41,076 nt of DNA from Parachlamydiaceae bacterium (GCA_013816265.1 JACDES010000012.1:1-41076), one strand, 5' to 3'; shown: positions 9,169-18,275, counted from the stretch's first letter. Notes: generated by a model from the letters alone, not told the origin. Numbers and translations are program-made.

Positions 9169-9768
9169 ATGCCAAAATCAAACAGCCTTAGCGTCATTCA
9201 GAGCCTTCTGGAGCAGCCTTCTTTTACCGCAGAGGAAGCTAAAAAGCTGGGAGTGTCGCCTGCACATCTTGCGTATTATGTAAAGAAAGGTGAACTAAGA
9301 CGCCTGAGTCGAGGAATTTATCAAAGTGCGACTTATCAACATTCTGATGAAAATTTTCAATGGGAAGACCTCATTGAAGCAGTCAAAGGTGTTCCAGGTG
9401 GTGTCGTCTGCCTTATTTCAGCACTAGCTCTCTATGACATTAATGAGCAAATTACAAGACAGTATTGGATAGCGGTCCCTCACAGTACTTCAATTAAAAG
9501 ACCTGGGTTATATAAGATTGTACGGCTTAGGGATATGGAGCTTGGAAAAACAACTATTGATCAAGGCGGTGTTCAAATCCCTATATTTGATCGTGAACGT
9601 ACCATCATAGATTCTTTCAGACTTCTTAGTCGAGAGATTGCCATCAAAGCACTAAAAATGGCTTTAGCAAAAAAAAGCAAAGAAAAATTAGACCTAAATA
9701 AACTTCACAAGTACGCAAAAAAACTCAAATATAACATCCTTCCTTATTTACTTACGGCAACAACATGA
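9169..9768 (+). CDS. AbiEi-family antitoxin / transcriptional regulator
   Basis: A 199-residue protein of the type IV toxin-antitoxin AbiEi family: an N-terminal winged helix-turn-helix (about 1-55, with AEEAKKLGVSPAHLAYYVKK and RRLSRGIYQ) followed by the conserved antitoxin domain (GGVVCLISALALYDI, PIFDRERTIIDSFRL). AbiEi proteins repress their own promoter and counter the AbiEii nucleotidyltransferase toxin. I start at 9169 because AGGAG lies a few bases upstream and the family N terminus begins there. The stop overlaps the toxin start (ATGA, 9765-9768), the normal arrangement of the pair, but the toxin is only a stump, so this is now an orphan regulator. Confidence 0.88.
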   Translation: MPKSNSLSVIQSLLEQPSFTAEEAKKLGVSPAHLAYYVKKGELRRLSRGIYQSATYQHSDENFQWEDLIEAVKGVPGGVVCLISALALYDINEQITRQYWIAVPHSTSIKRPGLYKIVRLRDMELGKTTIDQGGVQIPIFDRERTIIDSFRLLSREIAIKALKMALAKKSKEKLDLNKLHKYAKKLKYNILPYLLTATT

Positions 9769-9836
9769 ATACACAAGCTCTAAAAGACCGTGTACATACA
9801 ATTGCAAAGGAAAAGGGTATTCCCTTTTTTAAATAG
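9765..9836 (+). pseudogene. Truncated AbiEii toxin (first 23 codons)
   Basis: MNTQALKDRVHTIAKEKGIP followed by FFK and a stop. This matches the start of AbiEii-type toxins, which normally run to around 250-300 residues. The catalytic nucleotidyltransferase region is entirely missing. The reading frame ends 6 bp before the repeat at 9843-9912, so the loss is probably linked to insertion of, or deletion at, that repeat. Confidence 0.75.
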
Positions 9837-9842
9837 ATTTCA

Positions 9843-9912
9843 TGCCTGGCATATTGGCATTTGAATAAAACTACAAATGCCAATATGCTAGGCCTGACCC
9901 AGTTTTGACCAC
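9843..9912. repeat. Family A hairpin repeat
   Basis: GCCTGGCATATTGGCATTTG and its reverse complement, separated by AATAAAACTA, then GGCCTGACCCAGTTTTGACC. Closely related copies lie at 23253-23325 and 27831-27900. It fills the gap between the toxin stump and the hydrolase gene. Confidence 0.8.
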
Positions 9913-10041
9913 ATTATATATGCCAGGCACCTGTTATTGAATGATGATTTGACATTTTGCAAATCAAGTAATGTCTGATCTTCAGAAAGTATATCACGTA
10001 AAGATCTCATTTTCTATTATCTCCAAGCATCAATTGGGCTA

Positions 10042-12585
10042 TTACTTTGTTCGTTCCTCAATAACGATTTCTGGAGATGCTACATCTGTAACTTGAAGCC
10101 GCCATGGAGCAGTTTCAGAGCTACGTACAAAGCGGAAGATCTTGTCTGGAGGTTGGCGATCATGACCATTAAATGAGATTGCATTTGGCTCAACCTTGAT
10201 AATACCCAGGGGAGTGGAAGCTTTAACTTGACTTTTGTCTTCAACATCGCAAGCACATAAATAAAGTTTATCACCTTCTCCCTTCAAATCAAATCGAAGA
10301 ACACCCCAGTCTGGACGTTTACTGTTGATGTAATCTCCTGCAAACTTTTGAAATTCTTTTTTAGCATACGCTACGCTTTCTTTAGAAGGAATGTTATCTA
10401 TAGTTGTTTTTATGAAAGACGTATCCGCAACCGCCAAATACTCTTGCTCATTGTTATGGGCACCTTTAACTTTCCAAACCTCAACATTTTCAAATCGTCC
10501 TGGAGTGGTAATACAAAACCTGCGCTCTCCCGATCCGTCATCTTCTTGTTTCACAAGCTGCAGGGGTGTACCACTCCAGTGCATAATTCCTTCATCTTCT
10601 TCATCTGGATCGAACAGTAAGGCGATTTTACCACGAGTACCTTCATAATACTCTTTTGGATTTTCGAGGGGATGCTCGTTATAAGAATCGATTGTTATAA
10701 GGATAGGGGTTTCTTCTTTCTCTCGAGGAATATCTTGCACACCAGGGTGACTGATGTTTTTGACTTGCTCCTTAAATGCCTCAAGGATGTGCACAGGGCG
10801 CTTACCACAATTACACATTGCGATCAATCCGACCCCGGAGGACCTATCTATCCAGAAAGTGTATGTGTCTTGGTCAAATGATCCACCCTTTTCAATAACT
10901 TCACCGTTACAGGATAATTCACTCCCACCCAGTCCCCAACCTTTATAGTGGCCATGTGGGCTAAAGAGATATTGAAGATCGTCTTGAGACAATAGGATTT
11001 CCCCATTCTTATCGACAAGTCCTCGCTCATCTGCCAAGCCTTGAGCTAATTTTGATGCATCAGCTAACGTTGTTCTTCCTCCTCCCGCAGCATGCAACAT
11101 GACATTTTCATGTGGAGGGGCTTTAGATTGTTGTCTTTTACTCTTAGGATTAACAAATGTGACATCCATCTCAGTTCCTTTTGTGCCATGAAATCCACTA
11201 TGGTTCATGCCCATTGGATCAAGTAATTCTCGTTTCATGATTTCATCATAGGAAACAAGATGATGATTTGTTTTTGTGAGTGTGCTAGGGTCAAATTTCA
11301 TGAGGAATTGATCGATCAAATCATAAACGTAAACGCCCTTTTGTGGCCCGATATAGGAAGAATCAGAATTTAACAAATCCTTGAGTGTAAAATTTAAAAC
11401 ATGCTCAGGAATTGGAGGAGGAAGTTTCTTCAATTTTGATTTCAATCGTTCTACTCGTTTTCCATGTGCTTCAATTTGTGTATTGAGACTTGATTTTTTT
11501 GCTCTTCCCGAGGGTCCACTTCGAGCATGATATCTCTGATATTTTAATCTCTCTATGTGCTTCTCTGCTTTTCTTATCTGTTCATTCAATTTAGCACGAA
11601 GCGGCTCTACTTTTTGTGAAAGTTCTTTTAACGTTTGATTTTCATCAAGCTGGCCGGTTGCCACAAGTTCATCTGCTATCACTTTTTTATAAGCTTTTTC
11701 AATAGGATAGGCTGTCAGGGAAATGTTATTCGAGTAAACTGAAACCTTGTCCCTTGGATCATAAACCAAATGAATGGAACCGTCTTTTATTGTGCTAGGA
11801 CCACGCATTATCTCATCCAATGTTGCGCTGCCTGATTCCTTAGGTGATCTATCCTCGTATTCTAAGCCAGCAGTCATCCCCACAATAGCTTCTAATGACA
11901 TTTCTTGCGCTAGCTGAGGGGCTACAGTTTCATGACCATCAGAGCTAAGCGTTCCAAACTTTCTCAAGGCTTCAGTAGGTGCAAACTTGCCTAGTGTATC
12001 GTTCATTTTAATGTGTTGAGGATATTTTTTCGTGATTATTGTCGAGAGTAATCCAGCCCATAATTTTGCCCCTGAGCCAGTACGCCCTATTGTATTTCCA
12101 TCAACAGGTGTAGCATTATTAACTGAAAGCTGTCCGTAAGCCTTCGGTTCCTCGGCACCTTTTACACCAACAACTTGAACTAAGAGTGCTCCCTTGCCTA
12201 TGTTTTCTTTTGCATATTCATCAAGTTTTTGTGTAAGTTGCTCATATGCCTCCTCAATTGTCTTAGGAGCCGGCAAAGTCTTTGATACTGCTTTTGTGTT
12301 TAAAGTTTGAATACCAATATCATTTGTTGTCCTGACCTGTGCGTGTGTAACATCCTCGAGTAGACAAAGTCTTTCAGCTAAATCTAGGAAAGATGAATTT
12401 GATTCAAAGGAAACAGAACTTAAGATTTTACAAGCCGTTTCTAACTTTTCCTTGTCGCCGAGTACTGCATAAGAAACACCATTGATTTCCACGTAGTGAT
12501 CGGACTTTTGTCCTTTAACCAAGTTGATATTGTAATCAGTGTCCTTATGACGAAAGCCAATATTTAATTCCTGTGGATTAGACAT
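10042..12585 (-). CDS. Large serine hydrolase, class C beta-lactamase/DD-peptidase fold
   Basis: An 847-residue protein of the beta-lactamase (PF00144-type) fold. The SxxK nucleophile motif is S171-GAK174, the YxN motif is Y284-SN286, and HAAGGG stands in place of the KTG box. Residues 1-105 are an extra N-terminal domain I do not recognise. Between YxN and the usual following segment (ELLDPMGMNHSGF) lies an insert of over 100 residues rich in Lys, Arg and Glu (about 300-395) that predicts a coiled coil. The C-terminal 200 residues form a separate domain. There is no signal peptide, so it may be cytoplasmic or secreted another way. TGAGGAAC precedes the ATG. A peptidase or esterase role is as likely as beta-lactamase activity. 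Confidence 0.8.
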   Translation of the reverse strand: MSNPQELNIGFRHKDTDYNINLVKGQKSDHYVEINGVSYAVLGDKEKLETACKILSSVSFESNSSFLDLAERLCLLEDVTHAQVRTTNDIGIQTLNTKAVSKTLPAPKTIEEAYEQLTQKLDEYAKENIGKGALLVQVVGVKGAEEPKAYGQLSVNNATPVDGNTIGRTGSGAKLWAGLLSTIITKKYPQHIKMNDTLGKFAPTEALRKFGTLSSDGHETVAPQLAQEMSLEAIVGMTAGLEYEDRSPKESGSATLDEIMRGPSTIKDGSIHLVYDPRDKVSVYSNNISLTAYPIEKAYKKVIADELVATGQLDENQTLKELSQKVEPLRAKLNEQIRKAEKHIERLKYQRYHARSGPSGRAKKSSLNTQIEAHGKRVERLKSKLKKLPPPIPEHVLNFTLKDLLNSDSSYIGPQKGVYVYDLIDQFLMKFDPSTLTKTNHHLVSYDEIMKRELLDPMGMNHSGFHGTKGTEMDVTFVNPKSKRQQSKAPPHENVMLHAAGGGRTTLADASKLAQGLADERGLVDKNGEILLSQDDLQYLFSPHGHYKGWGLGGSELSCNGEVIEKGGSFDQDTYTFWIDRSSGVGLIAMCNCGKRPVHILEAFKEQVKNISHPGVQDIPREKEETPILITIDSYNEHPLENPKEYYEGTRGKIALLFDPDEEDEGIMHWSGTPLQLVKQEDDGSGERRFCITTPGRFENVEVWKVKGAHNNEQEYLAVADTSFIKTTIDNIPSKESVAYAKKEFQKFAGDYINSKRPDWGVLRFDLKGEGDKLYLCACDVEDKSQVKASTPLGIIKVEPNAISFNGHDRQPPDKIFRFVRSSETAPWRLQVTDVASPEIVIEERTK

Positions 12586-12878
12586 AAGTTCCTCAAATAA
12601 AAACCTAATTAAATTTTAACTATCTAGCATTCTTAATATCTATAGTAATTATAACACATACAATCGCTTTCTATGCCATTAAAATTACGGAACGTTTCAA
12701 CGTCACCCCACTCGCTTTAGATGTGCAGAAATCGTACCAGAAGGTCACTATCACTTCGACTTGCGTAAACCTTAAATTATTTACTTCGTTTATACACAGT
12801 ATGTTAGGATGTATAGTTAATGTAGATATTAATCTAAAGCAATACCAGAATCCAATAAATTTCAGTAGCATTTTAAGA
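12586..12878. other. Intergenic region upstream of the serine hydrolase
   Basis: About 290 bases that should contain the promoter of the minus-strand hydrolase. Several stops occur in all frames over the second half. I see no recognised gene or site here. Confidence 0.4.
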
Positions 12879-13124
12879 ATTGGGGTCATGCTTGACCCCA
12901 ATTTTGACTCCAATTTAATGGGGGCCACGCGATAGCAAAGAAGCTAAGAAAAAATTGATTAAAAACACTGAAACGACGTTATCAGTTCGATATCATGTTT
13001 GGTTTTGCTATACCCGGATGGGGGTTATGGCTGATAGCCCAATGCTGTCAAAAATAAGAAAAAGAATCAATTAATGAAAGCGAACCCCTTTGGAGTGCGT
13101 GTCGTTTGAGGCTAAGAAAAAATT
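12879..13124. repeat. Family A palindrome plus partial family C repeats
   Basis: Starts with AATTGGGGTCA-TGCT-TGACCCCAATT (12879-12904), then GGGGGCCACGCGATAGCAAA (12920-12939), which recurs with few changes at 15786-15805. 13006-13045 (TTGCTATACCCGGATGGGGG onward) and 13085-13124 (CCCCTTTGGAGTGCGTGTCG onward) recur inverted within 15840-16015. I see no gene. Confidence 0.75.
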
Positions 13125-13142
13125 GAAAACCACATAAAAAAT

Positions 13143-13446
13143 CTTTTCATTATGGTCCATTAGTTGCTCTTGTTTCCCCGGATGGGGTTATGGCATGATA
13201 GCCCAGGGTAAGCATGCGCAGCCCTGGGTAAAATAAGCAAGGTATTGCACCCCAGAAAGGGGTGCCGGCAAAATTGTTGTGAAAATTATTTTAACCTCTT
13301 TTGGCTCGCTATATGCCGGCACCCCTTTCTGGGGTGCAATATTTAATTATTTTAAACCCAGGGTTGCGCACTGCTTACCCTGGGCTATCAGGCCGTAACC
13401 CCCATCCGGGGGTAAACAAGAGCAACTAATGAACCTTAATGAAAAG
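13143..13446. repeat. Nested 300-bp inverted repeat
   Basis: Arms of roughly 127-132 nt (13143-13269 and 13315-13446) face each other across a spacer of about 45 nt. Each arm contains smaller palindromes: CCCCGGATGGGG, a CCCAGGG...CCCTGGG hairpin and GCACCCCAGAAAGGGGTGC. The outer end ATTAGTTGCTCTTGTTT is shared by both arms. There is no ORF inside. It looks like a non-autonomous, MITE-like element, or an extragenic palindrome able to form a cruciform. The gap 13447-13668 holds only a degenerate family A core (13459-13477) and very AT-rich sequence. Confidence 0.85.
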
Positions 13447-13668
13447 TTTTTTTTATAATGGGGACCAGGTCACCCCTAATCTCAACACCTATCCTGACAC
13501 TAATAGCAACAGTTTTGTTTTTATATATTTTTACCATGTTAAATGTTCACTTTATATAATTAATAATATTATTAGAGATATTTATATAATTTATGTAATT
13601 GAAATATAATTGAAATTATCATAATATGTTGTGCCAGCATAATAATTTAACTAAAAAGGAGTAACTAT

Positions 13669-14157
13669 ATGCAACCTGTAGCACCGGGAGGTCCCGCAAA
13701 TGCAGATGCCGAAATTGAAGAGCAAGATAATATTGGCGACGGAATCCAAAAAATATTTATTCTAATTTTTGTTTTGGGTACATGTTACACACTCTATAAG
13801 GGATATAGTATAAGTTCTCAATTAGAAGAAAAAAGGATTTGGAAATTACGAGAAAATCGTTTTGCTTGCAATGCTTATGAGATGTCAAAGGAAATGGCTG
13901 ATTTTGAAGTTACACATGCGGAAAAAATGTCTAAAGATGCTGACAGTTTGTATGAGAGCTTTGATGAGCAATTCAGTGCATGTAGAAGAAATAAAAATAA
14001 AAGCGATGACTGCACACCTCTACGTAGATTACGAAAAGAAGCCTTCGCAACAAAACATGCTGCGAGTTTGCTACATAGTGCTGCTAAAGCCAAACATCAG
14101 TATGTTCTCTCAACTCGTCATAACTGGTGCAAGAAGCAACACAAGCGCGGTAGATAG
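13669..14157 (+). CDS. Hypothetical single-span membrane protein
   Basis: A 162-residue protein starting at an ATG behind AAAAAGGAGTAACTAT, a strong ribosome site. Residues 1-22 are acidic and Pro/Ala-rich. One membrane helix spans about 27-45 (IFILIFVLGTCYTLYKGY). The C-terminal 115 residues are helical and charged, with four cysteines (FACNAYEM, FSACRRN, DDCTPL, NWCKKQH) and a strongly basic end. No family recognised. The AT-rich leader before it is likely its promoter. It is separated from the GNAT gene by about 35 bp on the same strand, so the two may be cotranscribed. Confidence 0.65.
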   Translation: MQPVAPGGPANADAEIEEQDNIGDGIQKIFILIFVLGTCYTLYKGYSISSQLEEKRIWKLRENRFACNAYEMSKEMADFEVTHAEKMSKDADSLYESFDEQFSACRRNKNKSDDCTPLRRLRKEAFATKHAASLLHSAAKAKHQYVLSTRHNWCKKQHKRGR

Positions 14158-14192
14158 TTATTGTTATGGCTTGAAAAAAGGCAGGTATCAAA

Positions 14193-14600
14193 TTGAATAT
14201 TGAAGAACTTGATTTTGAAGTTACCGAAAACCCTTCTACATCAGATTTGGATTTTTTAACACAAAAAATTAATGAAGAGTTATCTGCTTCCCCCTTTACC
14301 ATTTTTGTTCGTAATAAAGAAGGTAAGATCATAGCCGGGTGTAATGGATCGATTATCTGTGGCTCGATCTATACAGATCAACTTTGGGTTGATCCTAATC
14401 TTAGGGAACGGGGCGTGGGCAAAAAACTTATGGAGACCGTACATGAGTATGGTAAGAAGCACGGATGTATGCTCACTACTGTGACAACAATGGATTTTCA
14501 GGCCCCCAATTTTTATGCAAAACTCGGATATAAAATTGATTTTGCTAAAGAAGGATATAGTAAAGGTGCTTCCTGCATTTTTATGTCTAAAAAACTATGA
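14193..14600 (+). CDS. GNAT-family N-acetyltransferase
   Basis: A 135-residue acetyltransferase that would use acetyl-CoA. Motif A is LWVDPNLRERGVGKKLM, with the R-x-x-G-x-G pyrophosphate-binding loop; the C-terminal APNFYAKLGYK segment is also typical. The only suitable start is TTG at 14193, since the next in-frame methionine lies inside the fold. The substrate cannot be read from sequence; single-domain GNATs of this size often act on small molecules or antibiotics. It is followed after 18 bp by a family A repeat and then the APH-like pseudogene, so it sits in a cassette-like setting. Confidence 0.85.
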   Translation: MNIEELDFEVTENPSTSDLDFLTQKINEELSASPFTIFVRNKEGKIIAGCNGSIICGSIYTDQLWVDPNLRERGVGKKLMETVHEYGKKHGCMLTTVTTMDFQAPNFYAKLGYKIDFAKEGYSKGASCIFMSKKL

Positions 14601-14618
14601 AGCAAAAATATATCTAGA

Positions 14619-14650
14619 ATTGGGGTCAAGCCTGCCGCCAATTTGAAAAC
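14619..14650. repeat. Degenerate family A palindrome
   Basis: AATTGGGGTCAAGCCTGCCG followed by CCAATTTGAAAAC. It lies between the GNAT gene and the APH-like gene. Confidence 0.65.
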
Positions 14651-14730
14651 TTCTGGATCACCAATTGGTTTTTAACCTATTATGTATTGTTTTAAAGACA
14701 CTTTTTCATGAATTTTCGGACATACTTAAC

Positions 14731-15738
14731 ATGCTTGAGAAACAAAAAATCATTTCAGATCAGAAAATTATCAATTGTTTAAATTTTGATTACGGGCTTA
14801 AAGTGACGACACTTGCATTCTTGCCTTTAGGGGCAGATATAAATGCCTCTATATATAAAGCACTTGCAGATAACGAAGCATGCTATTTTGTAAAACTAAA
14901 GAATGGCGCCCATCATGATATTAGCGTTGACGTTGCTATACTGTTAAATGAGGCTGGAATCCAACAAATTATTTCACCTATTAACACTACAAATGGTCAC
15001 TCATTTCAGTATATCGACAATTTTACTCTGATTGTTTATCCATATGTCGATGGGCAGAATGGTTTTAACAACAATCTAACTAACGATCAATAGTTTGTTT
15101 TAGGTAGGGCTCTAAGGCAGATTCACGAAATTGAAGTACCCTTATCAATGCAAAAGAGGGTTCGACGAGAAATTTATTTGCCTAAATGGCGCGAGTTAGT
15201 AAGAGACCTGTATGCTCATATCGAAACTGTATTACTTGATGATGAAATTGCAATAAAGCTCATGAGCTTTATGAAGGAACATAACAGTGCAATTTTCAGG
15301 CTCGTAGATAGAGCACAAGAACTTAGTCAAAAACTCAAGGATGTGCCGACTAAATTCGTGCTATGCCATTCCGACATCCATGGTGGGAATGTATTGATTA
15401 GCGGCAATAATCATATTTATATAGTCGATTGGGATGATCCTATTATGGCCCCCAAAGAACGTGACTTGATGTTTATTGGTGGGGGAGTCGCAAATGTTTG
15501 GAATAAAGCTCACGAGGAAGAGTTTTTTTATAAGGGCTATGGAGTGACTGAAATTAATGCAGCAATGCTATCCTATTATAGACATGAACGAATTGTTGAA
15601 GACATTGCTGTCTATGGCCAGGAGTTACTAATGACGACTGTAGGGGGTGCTGACAGGGAAGAAATGTGTAAGCAGTTTGTATCAATGTTCGAACCGGATG
15701 GCGTGGTCGATATAGCTTTCAGAACCGATGTAAACTAA
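14731..15738 (+). pseudogene. APH(9)-like spectinomycin phosphotransferase with in-frame stop, copy 1
   Basis: From ATG 14731 the frame encodes 335 codons of an aminoglycoside-phosphotransferase-fold kinase, interrupted only by TAG at codon 121. The same codon is TGG in the second copy (22590 region), so this is a Trp-to-stop change. The catalytic loop HSDIHGGN (codons 213-220) and the metal-binding DWDDP (233-237) are intact. The segments APKERDLMFIGGG and YRHERIVEDIAVYGQ match, from memory, the Legionella pneumophila APH(9)-Ia type that phosphorylates spectinomycin. Without readthrough, only a 120-residue N-terminal piece and a kinase piece from an internal start such as 15148 could be made. 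A real activity is therefore doubtful. Confidence 0.85.
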
Positions 15739-15757
15739 ACAATATTATGATTAGAGA

Positions 15758-16031
15758 TTAGGGTCCGGCCTGACGCCAATTTAAAGGGGGCCACGTGATA
15801 ACAAGGAGGCTAAAATCCCTAAAAAATCTGCAGAATTGTCAATTTTTTCTTAGCCTCAAGCGACACGCACTTCAAAGAGGTTCGCCTTCATTAATTGAAT
15901 TTAAACCAAAGCTATCTTACGTAATTAAGTCTACATTCAGCGATTTCATATTTTTTCTTATTTTGATAGCATTAGGCGCATTGGGCTATCAGGCCATAAA
16001 CCCCATCCGGGGGTAAACAAGAGCAACTATT
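15758..16031. repeat. Family A core plus inverted family C repeat copy
   Basis: Begins with GGGTCCGGCCTGACGCCAAT, then GGGGGCCACGTGATAACAAG, a direct match to 12920-12939. 15840-15895 and 15985-16031 are the inverse of 13066-13124 and of the outer arm of the nested palindrome. It ends in CCGGGGGTAAACAAGAGCAA. The frame 15795-16016 is only repeat sequence. 16032-16349 shows no convincing gene. Confidence 0.75.
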
Positions 16032-16349
16032 GATAGGGACTTCCTGACATATTATTGTCCGTTGGCATCGCATAGGCGATCGAAGCAACACTCAAAAGGC
16101 AACTTCAAAATAAATTTTTCAAAATAAATTTTTTCATATATTCTCCGTTTAATTGAGTTGGGGACATTAATCCATGAATAAGATTCTCGTTCGTTGAGGT
16201 CTTATAATTTTTTTTATAGACTACCCCTCTATTAAGTTCAATATTATCATTAATGGCTCTTAGTAACATCCTTATCCCTATCGAAAACGAATGACACATC
16301 CACTCTATCAAGTATTTGAATATTAATAATTTAAATAAATATCTCTTAC

Positions 16350-16928
16350 TTAACGCTTCATAAATTCCCAAAGACGAAAAATTGCTGTAGAAAAGGTTAA
16401 AGCTGAAAACAGATATGCGGCTATAATAAAAGTAGATGGAAATAAAATCATGATGGAAAAAAATATGAAGGCTTCGCCCCTCTCAATCAGACCTGGACTG
16501 TAAAAAAAACTTTTCATCGATTGGTTTTCAACAAATATGCCAACGACCAGAAATGTTGTTATACACAGCAAAATGCTACCAAGCATTATTAAGCTTGGAA
16601 AGGCACGGGCATTGGCATCCACAAAGAATAGGCCTAATATTACGGAAAATTCAACGATACGGTCGCAAACAATATCTAGGGCGGCGCCTTTAGAGGTGAC
16701 AAGATTTAAATAGCGTGCAAGAGATCCGTCTAGAGTGTCAAGAAAACCAGAAAGCATTAATGCAAGAAAGGCAATCCAAGGAAAATTAAAAATGACCAAG
16801 GGACAAACAATTAGGCCCAGGAGACAACTTGATAAAGTAATTGTTTTAGGAGAAAGCTTATTAAAAAAAGGCAAGATGGGTTCTATACAAGTTTTTTGAT
16901 AAACTTGTCGATAGTAGCTATCAATCAT
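16350..16928 (-). CDS. CDP-alcohol phosphatidyltransferase
   Basis: An integral membrane enzyme that transfers a phosphatidyl group from a CDP-activated lipid to an alcohol, or the reverse headgroup arrangement. The complete family motif D-x2-DG-x2-AR-x8-G-x3-D-x3-D is present: Asp64, Asp67, Gly68, Ala71, Arg72, Gly81, Asp85 and Asp89. Five to six hydrophobic segments fill the remaining 192 residues. PgsA-type phosphatidylglycerophosphate synthase is one possibility, but the motif does not identify the acceptor alcohol. It starts at ATG 16928 and stands alone, separated from msrA by 120 bp on the same strand. Confidence 0.88.
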   Translation of the reverse strand: MIDSYYRQVYQKTCIEPILPFFNKLSPKTITLSSCLLGLIVCPLVIFNFPWIAFLALMLSGFLDTLDGSLARYLNLVTSKGAALDIVCDRIVEFSVILGLFFVDANARAFPSLIMLGSILLCITTFLVVGIFVENQSMKSFFYSPGLIERGEAFIFFSIMILFPSTFIIAAYLFSALTFSTAIFRLWEFMKR

Positions 16929-17050
16929 TTTTTATAAACTCTCTCTTCTTGTGATAAAAGCAAGCCAATTCAATTGAGTCCATCAGCTATAATCATCAAT
17001 TAAAGTTCTATTTTTTATCTATATGTCAATGAAATGGACTATCATTTATT

Positions 17051-17677
17051 TTAATATTTAGTCATTCCCCAAATTTCTTTCAACCGCGCATCTCGCCCGC
17101 AGTTATATCGATAGAACTTATAGCGAAGTGGATTTTTATTATAGTAATTCTGATGATATTCTTCTGCTGGATAAAAAGTTTTTGCTGGTAAAATTTCAAC
17201 TAATATAGGATGTATTTGATTAGCTTCAATCAATTGCTTTTTAGATTTTTCGGCCAACTCTTCCTGATTTTCATTATGATAAAAAATCACTGGTCGATAT
17301 TGACTTCCTTTATCACAAAATTGACCATCATTTCGCGTTGGGTCAACATTGTGCCAATAAAAATCTAACAGTTCTTGATAGGTAACCACCTTCGGATCAA
17401 ATTTGACTTGAAGAGATTCTACATGACCGCTTCCACCTGCTGAAACCTGCTCATATGAAGGATTAACTTTTTCTCCTCCTGTATATCCAGCTGTTGTAGA
17501 TATCACTCCCTTTATTTGATCAAAGTCATGCTGAGTGCACCAAAAACAACCACTTGCAAATGTCGCGTACTCATATTTGTCACCATCGTTTAATTTCTCT
17601 TCCGCTTGAGCTAATTGTGCAAAAAAAGTAAAAAAACATGTCATTACGTACAAAAAATTATAGGCTATTCTTGTCAT
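17051..17677 (-). CDS. msrA: Exported peptide methionine-S-sulfoxide reductase
   Basis: Reduces the S epimer of methionine sulfoxide in oxidised proteins. I start at 17677, where AAGGGGG lies 6 nt upstream, giving 208 residues; the longer frame from 17776 lacks a ribosome site. Residues 1-25 (MTRIAYNFLYVMTCFFTFFA, then QLAQA) are a signal peptide, so the enzyme acts in the periplasm. The catalytic motif is ASGCFWC with Cys44; the GYTGGEKVNPSYEQVSAGGSGHVE and QYRPVIFYHN segments are standard. The C-terminal YRYNCGRD carries a candidate resolving Cys. It is divergent from msrB across 85 bp, a natural shared regulatory region. Confidence 0.93.
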   Translation of the reverse strand: MTRIAYNFLYVMTCFFTFFAQLAQAEEKLNDGDKYEYATFASGCFWCTQHDFDQIKGVISTTAGYTGGEKVNPSYEQVSAGGSGHVESLQVKFDPKVVTYQELLDFYWHNVDPTRNDGQFCDKGSQYRPVIFYHNENQEELAEKSKKQLIEANQIHPILVEILPAKTFYPAEEYHQNYYNKNPLRYKFYRYNCGRDARLKEIWGMTKY

Positions 17678-17762
17678 ATATATCCCCCTTGTCTTTTTTT
17701 TATTCTTGACAACTGGTATTAAAAAGTAAATATTAATTTTAAAAGCATTCAAGGAGTCTTTA

Positions 17763-18275
17763 ATGAAAAATTTCATGATACTGATATTTAGCCTTTTAGC
17801 TATATTTCAAGGACCTTCTCAAGTTTTTGGTGAATCAAAGACAGATCTTGCAGAAAAGGACTGTTTACCTGAGTACCGATTTGATGGAAAAAAATTGATT
17901 TTATCAGAAAAAGAATGGCAAGAACGTCTCACGCCTGAGCAGTTCACCATCTTGAGAAAAGGTGGAACTGAGACTCCCTTCAAAAATGCTTATAATGCTA
18001 ATAAAGAAAATGGGATCTATGTCTGTGCAGGGTGTGGACTTCCACTTTACAGCTCTAATACGAAATTCGATTCTGGTACTGGATGGCCAAGTTTTTGGCA
18101 ACCAATCTGCCCTGAAAATGTCACTTTAACCGAAGAAGGTTGGTTTTTTAAGAAAACTGAGGTCTCATGTAGTCGCTGTAGAGGACATCTTGGTGATGTT
18201 TTCAACGATGGCCCTCAACCGACTGGTAAACGTTATTGCATGGATTCAGCATCCTTAAAATTTATTCCGAAATGA
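17763..18275 (+). CDS. msrB: Exported peptide methionine-R-sulfoxide reductase
   Basis: Reduces the R epimer of methionine sulfoxide. A 170-residue protein with a signal peptide (about 1-23), preceded by AAGGAG. The structural zinc site is CAGC (Cys88, Cys91) and CSRC (Cys136, Cys139). The signature FDSGTGWPSFWQP and the catalytic Cys159 in GKRYCMDSASL are present. It pairs with divergent exported MsrA, covering both sulfoxide epimers in the envelope. Its stop overlaps the start of the flavoprotein gene by four bases (ATGA, 18272-18275), linking sulfoxide repair to a redox enzyme. Confidence 0.94.
   Translation: MKNFMILIFSLLAIFQGPSQVFGESKTDLAEKDCLPEYRFDGKKLILSEKEWQERLTPEQFTILRKGGTETPFKNAYNANKENGIYVCAGCGLPLYSSNTKFDSGTGWPSFWQPICPENVTLTEEGWFFKKTEVSCSRCRGHLGDVFNDGPQPTGKRYCMDSASLKFIPK

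Noticed and set aside
12671..12928. Opposing 70-85 codon frames in the gap before the nested palindrome
   Set aside because: They overlap the family A palindrome, lack ribosome sites and resemble no protein family.
15795..16016. 73-codon plus-strand frame
   Set aside because: Consists entirely of inverted repeat sequence also present at 13.0-13.1 kb; no protein features.
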